Origin: Tamarix chinensis
Taxonomy: Eukaryota; Streptophyta; Magnoliopsida; Caryophyllales; Tamaricaceae
NCBI GenBank assembly: GCA_030549775.1
Contig: CM060174.1
Location: 24,168,693-24,232,692 of the forward strand
Reading direction: 5' to 3'
Length of the DNA: 64,000 bases
Below are positions 1 through 11,593 of the stretch, one piece after another (position 1 is the stretch's first letter; the number at the start of each line of letters is the position of its first letter). The notes under the pieces were generated by a model. That model was given only the letters and a program-made list of their open reading frames with translations. It was not told the origin of the DNA and did no database searches. Position numbers and translations under genes: made by a program.

Positions 1-689
1 TCCTCCCAAAACCCTAATCAGATCCCTTATACACCCTGATACCAATCTACGTACTATTTGTCATCCCAAGTCTCTAATCACTCCACAACTCTCCCATTAG
101 CTTGTTTACACCCTAAATCAACTTTTCTCACATAAGGATCACCCCCCATGCAAGATTTATCCATCCCATGCAAACACCCAAAGTCCCAATACAAATTTTA
201 AGATTCCCATGCATGGTTCCCATCTCTCATTCATTTTGGTCATTCTTTCCTCTTTAGTTTCCTCTCATGGATCAAGAGGTATTTTGGTCAACCTCATATC
301 CCCCTTAATGAACTCACTTCCCATTTCTTTCTTTTTGTCCTTTCATTCCCATATCATATTATCAATTGTCCTAGCATGCATGTCCTAGAGGGCCATATCA
401 TATCGCACCATAAACACCATATATACATATCATACTCATATCATAAGAAACACATACAAACATACCTCAACTCCAAGTTGTGCTACACATGAGACAAGTT
501 AATTGCAATCATATAATACAAGACATAACATGATATATATATAGCATCCAAGGCATACAAGTCACATAACACACATGGGTCTTAGCTACATCCTTACCAA
601 AAGCAATGTCGGACTTGGAGCATGCTTCTACGACTCTTTAGGGCTTTGGCTCGATTCACCTAGAAGAGGGTAAGACTAATGATTAGTTT

Positions 690-2200
690 CCCTTCTACCC
701 AAAAATACTATTATTTCTTATTTTAGTCTAAGATTAGGGTTGTTATTATTACACGGAGTTTTATAAGTGAAAACTAGGGTTTCATCCTCAAGTTAACCTA
801 TTAGATATTACTAGTCAAAATATAATTATGTTACTATTTATAGCTATATTTATATTATTAAATAAAATAGCTTCATTTCTTCTAACAATAGTACTAATAC
901 TTGTCATAATAAAATAGTGATAATAATAATAGTAATAATACTAACACTCATAGAAATAGAGGCCCTATTATTTTTAAGGCTAAGGCTAATAATGGCTTTA
1001 GGGATAAAATAATAATATAATATTAGTAATACTAAAAAATACTAATACTACTAAAGATAATAATGATAGTAGTTATATTTTGAATAATAATAATAATATA
1101 AGGGTTCGAATATTTTTGTCACGATAATAGTAATAAAATAAGAACAATAATAATGGTAATAACTTATAAAGATACCATAGTAACAATGTTAGTGCTAAAG
1201 GCATTAGGAATATTATTAATGATTTTGTAATATTAAATAGTAAAATACTAAGGCTTAAGTATTCTTCCTCTTTAACGACCAAACGATAATACTCCAACTT
1301 CGGTTTAGATAAAATTAATAATAATAACAATAATAATGATAAAAATGTTAAGTATAATAATAATAAAAATAACAATGATAATAGTAACCAAAATGATAAT
1401 AGTAATATAAGGGTCAAAATATTTATATTAATAAATAAAAGTGATAATGGACAAGGTTAGTATTAACCATATTAGTAAGGAAATAATGATAGTGATAATG
1501 GTAGTAATAATAGTAATAATGCCAATAATAATAATAAAAGAGTTAGGGTTAATTAGTAATAATAATAATAATAATAATAATAATTAAGAATAATAGTATA
1601 GTAATGATAATAAAAATCGTAATAGTAATATAAGGGTACAAATGTTTACCATAATAGTAAAGATAATGATAATAGGCCATAGCTAGTATTAGTAATAATA
1701 GTAAGAATAATAATGAGGTTAGTAATAATAATAATGATAGTAAACAAGGAAAAGTCCTAATCATAATAACACTAAATTTGTAGGCCATTGTTAATGATAA
1801 TATTATTATTGGTTAGGAAAATCATAAAGTTAGGTTAAGTAATAATAATAATAACAATAATAATAATAATGATGATGATGATAGAGATAACTATATTAAT
1901 AATAAAGTTGTTAATAATAATAACAATGATAATAGTATTATTAGTAGTGAAAGAAATAATAATACTAATAATAATAACAATAACAATAATAACAATATTA
2001 AGGATAATCATTTTAATGCTAAAGTTATAGCCTTTTAAATAGTATACCCTAATTATAAGAATTTCTAAACTTAGGTTAGATAATAAGAGTGATGCATAAT
2101 AATAATATTAATAAAGGTAATAGTAATAATAATAACAATGATAATACAAAACTAATAATAATAAGAATAATAATAATAGTGATATTAAGGATAATACTAT
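690..2200. repeat. AAT/TTA trinucleotide-rich low-complexity core of family B LTR
   Basis: About 1.5 kb made largely of interrupted aat, ata and gat triplets with short islands of unique sequence such as 'agggttcgaatatttttgtc'. The plus-strand family B LTR has the same type of sequence, inverted, at about 21260-22050, with matching islands. It is therefore a standing part of the LTR rather than a new local expansion. Open frames rich in Leu and Ile here are by-products of the triplet composition. Confidence 0.8.
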
Positions 2201-2214
2201 TAATATTATTATGT

Positions 2215-2990
2215 TGATTGGTGGCGGTGTGAAGGGCGGCTAGGGGTGAAAGTGTGTTGATTGGGTTGGCAGTTTTACACGGCCGGGGTGGCTTGTGCAG
2301 GGAAAATCAAGGAGCAAGGAGGTTCTAGTTAGGTAAAGGGTGGTGCAAGGGTCAGTTCTGGGGGTGTTTTGGCCGTCGGCGATAGGCAGAGGTGGTGGAC
2401 AACCCGTCTAATTGGGTGGCGGCGAGAATGGCTATTTCTGGGGTTTCGAAAAGAAAATTTGAATTATGGCAGGCTATGGGGTATTTTTTGGTCTATTGGG
2501 TGGGCAATGACAAGAGGAAGAAGACAAAGGAGGTGCAGATGCCAGGTATGCCACCCTGTGGCGGAAATCGAGGCGGCTCTGGCATAGCAAGGGCGTCGGA
2601 GTCAAGGGAAGAGGGAGAGGGAAAGAGAAAGGGGTAGGCTACTCGGGAGAGAGGAATAGGTCGGTTGGGGTCAAAAACGTGAAATAAAATGATGGGAGAG
2701 GGAGGGAAGGATGGTGGCAATGATGGTGGCAGGCGGAGTGCTGGGTTGCAGCTCCTCGGTCGCCGCCACACCTCGCGGAAGAAGAAAGGATCGGGACCGC
2801 GCAGTTCAGGGAAAAAAGGAAAAAAAGGAAAAAAGAATCGGACCGATCGGGAAGGAAAAAAAAGAGGGAGTGGCACGGGCCTTGGCTGCACAAGGAAGCT
2901 AGGCCGCGCGACAGGCTGGCCCGAGTCGAGGGGGGAAGGAAAAAGAAAAGGGAAAAAGAGGAAGAAAAAGAAAGAAAAGAAAAGAAAAAG
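2215..2990 (-). repeat. C/T-rich, GC-rich LTR module (family B)
   Basis: GC-rich block, purine-rich on the plus strand and so pyrimidine-rich in the sense of the LTR. It matches about 20280-20780 in the opposite orientation, including the segments around 'accgaggagctgcaaccc' and 'gggcggcatacctggcatc' in the plus-strand copy. Equivalent blocks sit at 11905-13130, 37730-38900, 45000-46160 and 62240-62600 in the other giant LTRs. Several long open frames overlap on both strands, as expected from low stop-codon density, so none is called as a gene. Confidence 0.65.
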
Positions 2991-3291
2991 ATGGGAAAAG
3001 TATGTGGGTTGGGTATTTTGGATGTTTGGTATTATTATTATTTTTATATTTAAAATTAATAATAATTAAATTCCTTTTTAGATTAATTTGCCTATTTTGG
3101 ATAAATTTCCTTAACTTTCATGTTAATTAGTGGAATACCCTAATTTTTCCCTAATTAAATTCTTCATTATTTTCCCCTTGATTTACCTCAGTTAACTCTC
3201 TTAATTTTTATAAAATCATTTATTTAATTAATTTCTCTAATAAATCCTTAATTGGCCATAATTTCCAGAATTAAAATTTTGGGGTATTTTA

Positions 3292-3959
3292 GTAGATGAC
3301 TAGGTAGTGAGGTGAATTAGGATTACATATGGTGGGATGGCAATTCATAGAGGTGGTTAGCACTGTATAAGGTTAGTGGTTTTATGAAGTTGAATGTCAT
3401 ATGATTTAAGCAACAGATGTGGGGCTACATTATGAATTATTTTTCTAAGCAAGGTAATGAAAGGAAAGGATGGTGTTGGACACTACTATTGTTGTCAGGG
3501 TGTGTTGACAAAGGAGAAGTTGGGTGGTGGTCATTTCAGTTGAAGTTGTGAAGGATTATAAGTTTGAAGAAGAAGAAGAAGAAGAAGAAGAAGAAGAAGA
3601 AGAAGAAGAAGAAGAAGAAGAAGAAAAAGAAGAAGAAGAAGAAGAAGAAGAAGAAGAAGAAGAAGAAGAAGAAGAAGAGGAAGAGGAAGAAGAAGAAGGT
3701 TATGCATGTTTGTATAAAAAGCATTCATTTTTTTAAATAAAAAAGAAAAACATGGTGGTAAAAATTGTGTATTTCAAAAGTGTAAGTGTTGTAAAAAAAA
3801 CCCTACCCAATGTCATCTTTTGGTATAGAATTTTATTAAATAAAATAAAAGGTATGGAAAAAATAAAACCCAATGTATCTTCTCACATAAGTGTGCATTT
3901 CATAATTATAGTCATGTAAATAAGCACATGTTGGTGTGATTTTTCTACAACCTCATATA
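3292..3959. other. Unassigned spacer with a GAA microsatellite
   Basis: About 670 bases between the family B LTR and the Athila relic. Apart from the GAA array I recognise no coding or transposon domain. It may be flanking DNA into which the LTR inserted, or a worn 3' part of the Athila element; its 3' LTR is not recognisable here. Confidence 0.4.
3565..3698. repeat. (GAA)n microsatellite
   Basis: About 134 bases of almost pure GAA repeat, with a few interruptions (one aaa triplet and gag triplets near the right end). All three frames give homopolymer-like peptides (Glu on plus, Phe or Leu on minus), so these are not genes. The strand is pure purine on one side, a composition able to form triplex DNA; that property is general knowledge and not shown here. 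Confidence 0.95.
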
Positions 3960-4149
3960 AACTATTCAAGTTTATAGCTCTTCTTCCATGACCTCAACCA
4001 AATCCTTCCTTTAAGACACCAACAAACCAAAACATATTTATCATTAATGTACCTTCCATCGTCAAAATACTCAACAAAATCCAAAATCCTTTGCAATTTT
4101 TTAAATAATGGAATATAAAAATAAATATGACTTGGGTTGCCTCTCAAGA

Positions 4150-5560
4150 AACATAGTGGAACCCCATAAATTTCAATAAGGAAGATGTATTAGAAAGAGT
4201 GAGGGAACCCAATCTCTCTATCTTGAGTGATAGCAACATAATGATTGAGCCTTTATCCATTAACCTTGAATTCTCTAGTGTCTTTGATACAAATATCATA
4301 AGTTCCAAGTTGATAGACCATACGAACATATAATATCCCTAACTACCTTGAAAGAAGCTTACCCAAAAAGAGATTAAGATAAGATTTGAACAAAAGCAAC
4401 AAATCTCATTCTTCAAACTCTATTTGGGTAATATACTTGTCATGTAATCTCTTCATTATTTCCTTATATATCTATTCATTCTCATAGGAATACAATCTTT
4501 AACTCATTGAGTTCATTGAGTTGGATCTTTCTACATTCTCAAACAACCATCAATTTATAATAAACTATCTTAATCAACTAAAATTTCTTGTGTTAAACTT
4601 CAATGGGCAAATGACAAGGGTTTCCATATACCAACCCAAAAGTTATAATTCCAATTGGTGTCTTATAAGCAATTTACTAGGCCCATAAAGCCTCATCCAA
4701 CTTCATCAACCAATCTTTGCACGTACGAGCCACAGTTTTCTCAAGTGTCCCCTTTATATTATGATTAGTAATTTCTACATGCCCACTCATCTAGGGATGG
4801 AATGGTTCCACCCTCTTATGAGTAAAAGTAAGTTTCTTGAAAATTATACTGAAAATTTTATTAATGAAGTGTGAACCACCATTACTAAAAACTACTCTTG
4901 GAATACAAAACCTTGAAAATATAACCTTTTGGAAAAGTTGAACTCCAATCTTTGCATCATTAGTGGGAGAAGCCATTAACTTCACTCATTTGTTGATATA
5001 ATCTACTATAACTAGAATATTTTTGTTGTTGTACAATGATGGAAAGGACCCTATGAAGTTATTACCTCAAATATCCAATAATTCAACATCAAAGATGTTC
5101 ATCATTTTATTTACTCTTGATATGTTACCCGCCCTTTAACATTGATCACAAGATATACTATTTGTCTAAAATCCATGAAGAGGTTGTGCGTTTAGAAACA
5201 AGTTTAAAATTTTTTTTATGCTGACTTAGAACTACTAGCATTACCCCTATCAAGTAAAGAATGACAATGAGATATGACACTTTCAACTTTTTCTTCTTTG
5301 ACTTGGCATCCTGTATAAACTTCACCTATACATTTCTTATAGATATAAGGTTTAACCCAATAATAGTGCTTGACATCCAAGAGGAACTTCTTCTTTTGTT
5401 GACAAGACAAGTCTGGTGGCATTACAACATATGCTATATAGTTTACAAAATCTATAAGCCATGGGGTGGATAAGCTTGTGATTGCCAAAAGGTTATTGTT
5501 TAAAAATGGATCATCAAATGGAGTATCATCCTTTTCACTTTTATCCATGTTGTTTTCGTA
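4150..5560 (-). pseudogene. Athila-type integrase remnant
   Basis: Minus-strand fragments in two main pieces. Positions 5548-5216 give a stretch with DFVNYI, a QQKKKF motif and a following HCHS, matching the region between RNase H and the integrase zinc-binding part in Athila proteins. Positions 4985-4791 give SPTNDA and GGSHF followed by a worn end, matching the integrase core around its second catalytic Asp; the usual DGGSHF reads NGGSHF here, so that Asp is lost. The region 4800-4600 continues in broken frames toward the core's C-terminal half. Frameshifts and stops show a dead gene. Family knowledge: integrase inserts the cDNA into chromosomes. Confidence 0.75.
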
Positions 5561-5599
5561 ATTTTGAGAGATGATTAGCCACTGTTTTTCTACACCCTT

Positions 5600-6830
5600 C
5601 TTATCTCGAATTTCAAAGTTAAAATCTTTGAGTCAAAGGATCCATCTAATTAGATTTGGCTTTGTATCCTTCCAAGTCAACAAATATTTGAGCACTATTT
5701 AGTTAGTGTAAACTATAATCTTTGATCCTACTAAGTACGATTAAAATTTCTCTAGTGCCAACACCACCGCTAAGAGCTCTTTCTAAAGTTTTTGACTTGT
5801 ATAGTAAATTAATTATACCTTTCCATATTTTATCTACCTAAGGACCACTCTATCTGCATAAACATTTTCCTCGTTTATCACCTTGAATGGAATACTCTAA
5901 TTAGGCGGTTAAATCACTAGGTGGTTTTCAATACCTCATTTAAATTATTCAAATCATCCAAGAAAGAGTGGCTAAATTAAAAAGGCATATCTTTGATAAT
6001 AAATTTAGCTAAACGTTTAGCAATTTTTGTTAAATCTTTACTGAATCGCATATAGAAACCGATACGACTCAAGAAACTTCAAACGTTTCTAATCGTGGTT
6101 GAGGGTGGCATCTTTTAAATGATATCGATCATCGCTTTATCTACCTCCATTATCTTACTAAGACTAATTTACTAAGAACAATTCCTTCTTGTACCATAAA
6201 ATGACATTTCTACCAATTAAGAACAAGATTAACCTCATTGCAACTTTCTAATACCATGGAAATACTACTCAAACAATGGTTAAATGTAATATTGTAAACC
6301 AAAATATCATCCTTAAATACTTCCACAATATATTTGAAAAAATTATAATAGTTTACTTACACCATACATCATTGAAATGTGGTAGGGGCATTACATAAAC
6401 TAAATAGCATCCAGTGGTAGGTAAAGGTGCTTTATGGACATGTAAATGTAGTCTTCTCTTGGCCAACAAGGTGTATGTGTATGTGGAAAAATCTCAAATG
6501 CCCATCCAAGTAACAAAAATAAGCATTCTAAGCCAACCTCTCGAGCTTTTGGTTAATAAATGATAGGGGAAAGTGATTTTTTTCAAGTAGCCTATCTTAA
6601 TTTTCTATAATATATGCAAATTTGCCGATATGTGACGATCCTTATTGAGATAAATTTATTTTTCTCAATCTTAATGATGATCATTCCACCCTTCTTAGGT
6701 ACCAGTTACACCGAGATCAACCACTCACTATTTAAGATAGGATAGATGACTCTTTTATCAAGTGGCTTATTTACATCCTTTCTTACCACTTATTTCATGT
6801 AAGGGTTCATTCTCCTTTGATGTTCAATGA
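5600..6830 (-). pseudogene. Athila-type reverse transcriptase and RNase H remnant
   Basis: Minus-strand broken frames. About 6830-6560 reads through a VPKKGG motif and a worn 'CIDYRKL' counterpart (CIYYRKL), typical of the N-terminal RT palm. About 6420-6350 gives SLCNAPTTF, counterpart of the GLCNAPATF motif. About 6350-6290 gives a worn catalytic box, reading FKDD where Athila proteins usually have FMDD. About 5700-5560 gives the end of RNase H (VANHLSKL, usually VADHLSRL). Multiple stops and frameshifts. Not functional. Confidence 0.75.
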
Positions 6831-7289
6831 AGGGCTTGTACCATTATTTTAAAAGAATATTATGCATACATACATATAGAAGGATTTATACTTATAAGAT
6901 CATTTATAGTATAACTAATGGCCTTTCTATTCTACCTAAGATTTCTAATAAGTTTTTCAATTTCCACATGACACAGGCTAGCATTTACAATGATAATTTA
7001 ATTAGAGTCATATTTAATAATTTCATACCTTATTGAAGAAAAGAGGGGTTTCAATTCTACTTGAGGTATCACCTCCTATTTTAAGGTAGGGTGGCTCGAT
7101 TCTACATCAAGAACTTCCATCTTGTTATTTTCCTTGATGTAAAATAAATTTACCTCCTAAATTTCAGCAATTTTAGTAATTTTGAGATCTTCATTGCTAG
7201 GCATCCTTGTTTTCATTAAATGCTCTTAAAGAGGGGCACATAAGAAGCATTCATCAAGGTCTTTCTCCACTACACTATCAACTTAATCA

Positions 7290-7640
7290 ACCCTATAAAA
7301 AACATCAATTATGATATCTATAACTATAGCTAGGAAGGCCCTACCTAGAATTATAGGAATTTGAGAATCTTCCCTAGTTTCCATATTAACCAAATTTAAC
7401 CAATACAAAAAACTTACTAATCTACATAGGTGCATAATCTAATATACCTACAAAACATTTGACTGATCGATCTATGAATTATAGGGATATGGTAGTGGGC
7501 ATTTAAACCCCAATTTGTAATTTGTTGCATATAAATAATGGCATCAGACACACAATTTCACCAAAATCACTTAAGACACAATTAATAAAAAATATTTTGA
7601 ATAATTCAAGGAATCAAAAATGAATTGAGATCCTTTAAAT
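7290..7640 (-). pseudogene. Athila-type aspartic protease remnant
   Basis: On the minus strand, broken frames give an IDRSVK segment (family: ADRSVK) and, nearer 7300, PIILGRAFLA (family: PIILGRPFLA), the two hallmarks flanking the protease fold. The active-site region near 7560-7600 reads DFG where the family has DLGAS. The stops rule out an intact enzyme. It lies between gag and RT in the normal order of the element. Confidence 0.65.
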
Positions 7641-7649
7641 TACGAGGTA

Positions 7650-9330
7650 GTTTATTCTAAATAATAGCATTACACTCCTCCATATGAGCAACCCATTCAT
7701 GCTCTTTAAAATTTCTCTTGTTTGAGGAAATATTTTTTTTAAAAATGTGTATATGAGGGAATTTAAGAAATTTATTAAAAAAATGGAAAGTTAATATGCA
7801 ACCTTTTTATTATTTACAAAAACTTCCCAAATTTATTTTCAAGTTTTACCTTATATAATCTTTAATGGAAGGGTAGGGGAGGCTTATCAGGTGTAGGTGA
7901 GACATATTTCTCAAATTTTATCTTACTTACAAGTTTTCTCCCCATTAATTATGGTGTATTTAATATCATACCAAAACTCTCACCACCACCCACTATTTTA
8001 GGTCCCTCTACCTCCTTCCCACTCCTTAATATTATGTAATTAACTTGAGTTTTAGGATTTGTTTTGGGTTGCCCCTAAAACATCCTAGAGGGTAAAGAAT
8101 GTAAGCTAGATTGTTGGGATATCTTAGTGATTTGGTTTTATAGTATCTTGTTATGTCTAGCTAGTGAATCAACCTTAGAAGCTAGATTTTTAATAGCATC
8201 ACTCATGTTCAATTCTAGTTTCTAAACTCATTAGTTTTCTTCTTAAACTTCTCATTTTGCGTGAGCTATCAAATAATTCTCCATCAATATCTCCAAATTA
8301 GACTTTTGGGTAAGAAGATAGGGAGGCCTTTGACTCTAAAAGCCTTATGGAACAAAACTAGATAGAAGCATAAGATTTTAGGGAGGAATTCTATGAGATA
8401 AATTTGGATGAGTCCTACACCTAAGGTTATAAATGTTGGAAAAAGGATCCCCTTTTATTAAAATTGTTCACATAATTATCATACTTATTGACACTCAAAT
8501 TGCGGGAAACTAATCTTCTAACTTGACACTCTAATGCAATATGACAAATGATACCACATATTTCACATGGTGTTTGATTATTATGAGATGCTAAGGAATT
8601 AAGTTTTCATTTCTCAATTGTTTGAAATAGAGAATCTACCAAAGATGCAAATATAGTGCATCAATGTCATAGTTTCGACTCTTTTTGAGTAAATAGCTCT
8701 CACAAGATCATTGGAAGTGATTTTAGGCTATATCTTCAATGAGTTGTATTGCCTCTCGCACACTCTTATTATTTAGTACCCCATAAGCTAAATCATTAAT
8801 AGTCATCTTAGTGTTGTAGAGAAGACCATTGTAGAAGGTGTGGATGATCAATTGGTTTTCTAATCCATGGGGTGGAAACATCCTCAAAAGGTCTTTATAC
8901 CTCTCTCAATGATCACATAATGATTCCCCTTATTTCTATGTGAATGTTGTTGATTCATCTTAGTTGGAGGAAATTACTTTTCATGGAATGTCTATAAGAG
9001 TTGGTTCCATATAGTAATGGAGCTTAGTGGAAGAGATTGCAACAAAGCCCTTGCCTTGTCTTATAATGGGAAAGAGAACAAAGTTATCTTCATAGCATCA
9101 TTTGATACTTTATTCACCTTCAAATTATCATAGTACTCCAAGAAGATTGAGATGTGTAAATTAGGATCTTTTGTTGGAGTACTACCAAATAGGTTCTGCT
9201 AGATGATGGAAAGAAGTAAAGGCTTGAGCTCAAAGTTGTTGGTAGCTATATTAGACCTAGTGATGCTTGATTACGTGTCATGGGATGTTAGTGAGGCATA
9301 CTCGTTTCAAATATGGATCTTCGTGGCCTA
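7650..9330 (-). pseudogene. Athila-type gag remnant
   Basis: Minus-strand broken frames with recognisable gag landmarks: near 7690 a segment resembling the conserved 'EECNAIIQNKLP' stretch at the gag/protease boundary, and near 8900-8760 a segment with HGLENQ, a worn QTFYNGL (HTFYNGL) and an acidic region that aligns with the gag core. Between them (about 8000-8750) the sequence is too worn to follow. Gag would form the virus-like particle in the cytoplasm; this copy cannot be translated through. Confidence 0.65.
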
Positions 9331-9567
9331 GAATTTGTTATCCCTTTATAGTGGTATTGCTATTAAAACTTTCCTTTATTTCACTTACCCACTTTCTAAT
9401 ACCTTGTAATGTCCTTTTGATCTCAAACATATACTCAACCGGTTCTCCAAGTCATTATGATTGGGGCATGAAATTGTGCCTACACAATAAAATAAAGAAA
9501 ATAAAATAAAATGTATAAACTAAAAATCTAGTTTAGTCAAACAATGAAAATAGTAAATATCAACAAT

Positions 9568-9598
9568 GTCGAAGTCCCCGATAATGGAGTCAAATAGT
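9568..9598 (-). other. Worn primer-binding site of the Athila element
   Basis: Minus strand reads TTTGACTCCATTATCGGGG just inside the LTR. Athila-group elements usually have a primer site of the form TGGCGCCGTTGCCGGGGA here; the spacing, the shared TTTG start and the CGGGG end fit, with several substitutions. The match is by eye. Confidence 0.6.
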
Positions 9599-10909
9599 TG
9601 ATGAGCCAAATCCAAAAGTGTATAGACTCATTATAGTACGTAAAGTTTATCACCAAAGGGACTTCCTATTAAATACTAAATTTTTACTAAATTAAGACTA
9701 TCTAAATCAAGTGGTTCTAAGAGTGAGTGATAATCATATAAAAAGTTAAGAATAACAAGTAATACTAAAAGGAGTCTAATTTTTTTTAAAAAAAAAAACA
9801 TAAAGCCTTAGGTTGAATTTGGTCGTATTTCGGAGGCAAAGAAATGAATTAATGACTTATTAAATTAATTACTTTATTTTTAAGGAATAATTAGCTAAAA
9901 TTAATTAATAACCTCTTTCAAGGTCTAAATGTCTAATTTAATACAACATGGTAGCCTATTTTCATAGTATTAAGCCTGAAAAAATCTATTAGGTTCAAGC
10001 TAATTCAATTGACTTTCTAAGAAACTCTAATCTACTTTTTTGTATCCATCTTTACCTTTTAGTTATTGAATTGATTTCTTGCATCTAAATAAATTTGGGC
10101 TCAATTAGTTCAATAAAAATTAAAACTCTAGCAATTGAATAACAAAATTGAGCTATTTACTTACACAATTAAATTAGTTCATTGATTTGCCTCAAAATTA
10201 GACTTAATTCAATCCTAAATCTAGAAATACTCACATATAGTTGAATAAATAAAAATAATAAAGAAATTACATATGAATGAAATAAATAAGGTAATAAATT
10301 AGAAGATAAAACAAATTTGTTAAAGATATGAAGAGTCGTTCCCTAGATTTGATTGATTATAAAGCTTTAAAAATAAATTATAATGGTGGGTATGTATTTT
10401 CTCTTTCAATATAGATCTTTGAGAATGGAGATGAAGAGAGAGAGAGAGAGAGACCCTATTCCAAAAATGAACCAATATCCTCTAAAAATAATTTAAGTTA
10501 TCTTTTTATTTTCTTTATAGATAACGGGTGCAGGCTCTATTACAAAAAAGCACTAGTGTACTTTTGAACACAACATAGCAATGTGTTTTGCTTTTTTATC
10601 TGAAAAAATCATGTGTGCACTTTATTGGCATGAAGATCCATAAACTTATTTTCTTCTTTCTTCTCATAGTTGTAGCCATTTTTACTTGAGACTTGTTTGC
10701 ACATCATTTTAATCTACTTTATATCTTTTTCCTCCAATATGATGTACCTATAAGGAAAATAAAAACGAATCAATATCTCTAAAAAAAGGTGCTAATTATA
10801 ATATAAAAATATAGAAATGCATACAAACTAACATTAGTATGAGATAAATGAACTAGTTAATAAATGTATTTAACACCCATAGTAGGAAGTGAAAAATATG
10901 CCATTATCA
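9599..10909 (-). mobile_element. 5' LTR of the Athila element
   Basis: Minus strand begins TGATAATGGCATATTTTTC at 10909 and ends CATCA at 9599, directly beside the worn primer site, giving about 1.3 kb with TG...CA ends. The early stretch around 10870-10800, running into 'ttcatttatctcatac', has the look of Athila LTR starts. An (ag)n run lies at 10436-10452. No second copy is present in the window, so the ends rest on the TG/CA termini and the primer site. Confidence 0.6.
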
Positions 10910-11593
10910 AAAGACATTCATCATGATCAAAGTTGAAATAAGATTGTCAAATAAGAGGTCACAACTCCCACCAATAAAAAGAAGGTTGGTAATACAACTA
11001 CTACAAACTACCCATTTGGTAGCATGATGAATCAAATGCACTAAACTATAAATTTTGTGCTAAAGGGAAGAATAAGAACTAGCACGAGTTTAATGAAGAA
11101 GCATGGGAAATTTCTAATATTTCTCCTAAAGAATCTTGTGTTTTCTTTTTGGTTTCTTGTAGGATAAGGCCTCTACATTCATTTGTGAAAAAAATGACAT
11201 CACACTTGAGGAGGTGTGTTTTGTATCTTCTTGAGGTATTACCCTATAGGAATGATCCATTAAGCATCTCTAGATGACTAGAGATATTGAAATATATTGA
11301 AAACAAATTTAAGAAATCAAAGAAATATAATTAAATGGAAAAGTGGAAGCATAGGACTTATCAATTTATTTTGTTATGCCACAAAATAGAATGATACCTT
11401 GAAGTGACAATTTATCTAAATCAAGATGTGATCTTGATGTTGACTTACCTTAAGGTTAAGACAACATCCTCATTCATGTCCACTGAAGAATAAGATATTT
11501 GGAAGTTACATAACTTTTACCTAGAAATTCAGTTGAGAAAACGTGAAGAGATGGTAATACAAGATGTTAGAGATAGAAATTGATATTTTTTCT
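10910..11593. other. Unassigned AT-rich spacer
   Basis: No open frame of note and no recognised transposon domain in about 680 bases. It separates the Athila 5' LTR from the next giant LTR and may be older insertion-target DNA. Confidence 0.4.

Larger units (their letters stand above)
1..3291 (-). mobile_element. Giant LTR, family B, partial (runs off left edge)
   Basis: Read on the minus strand this matches the plus-strand LTR at 19948-24692 module by module. It starts at TAAAATACCCC (the other copy has TGAAATACCCC), continues through an AT-rich leader, a C/T-rich GC-rich block (about 2215-2990), an AAT/TTA trinucleotide-rich core (about 690-2200), a conserved block around 540-680 containing a 'gtaaggatgt' motif, and an ATG-rich tail. 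The rest of the LTR lies left of the window, so its 3' end, any partner LTR and the target duplication cannot be seen. The open frames inside the C/T-rich block overlap in several frames and look compositional. Assignment rests on reading the two copies side by side; no identity value was computed. Confidence 0.8.
3960..10909 (-). mobile_element. Athila-type Ty3/gypsy element, decayed, 3' end missing
   Basis: Read on the minus strand the order is 5' LTR (10909-9599), a worn primer site, gag, protease, RT/RNase H and integrase, followed near 4120-4150 by the 'gaggcaacccaag' stretch that typically follows pol in Athila-group elements. All coding parts carry many stops and frameshifts. No 3' LTR is recognised to the left, so the element is truncated or its end is too worn to see. 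The clade call rests on the integrase and protease segments and on the primer-site context. The copy cannot be active. Confidence 0.8.

Noticed and set aside
2369..3069. Overlapping plus-strand frames rich in Lys, Arg and Gly
   Set aside because: Purine-rich strand of the LTR block; the frames end in AT-rich LTR sequence and are not shared with the second family B copy.
3524..3736. Poly-Glu open frame and its Leu and Phe counterparts on the minus strand
   Set aside because: Translation of the GAA microsatellite in every frame.
5261..5473. Plus-strand frame over the Athila integrase remnant
   Set aside because: It is antisense to a region with clear integrase wording on the minus strand.
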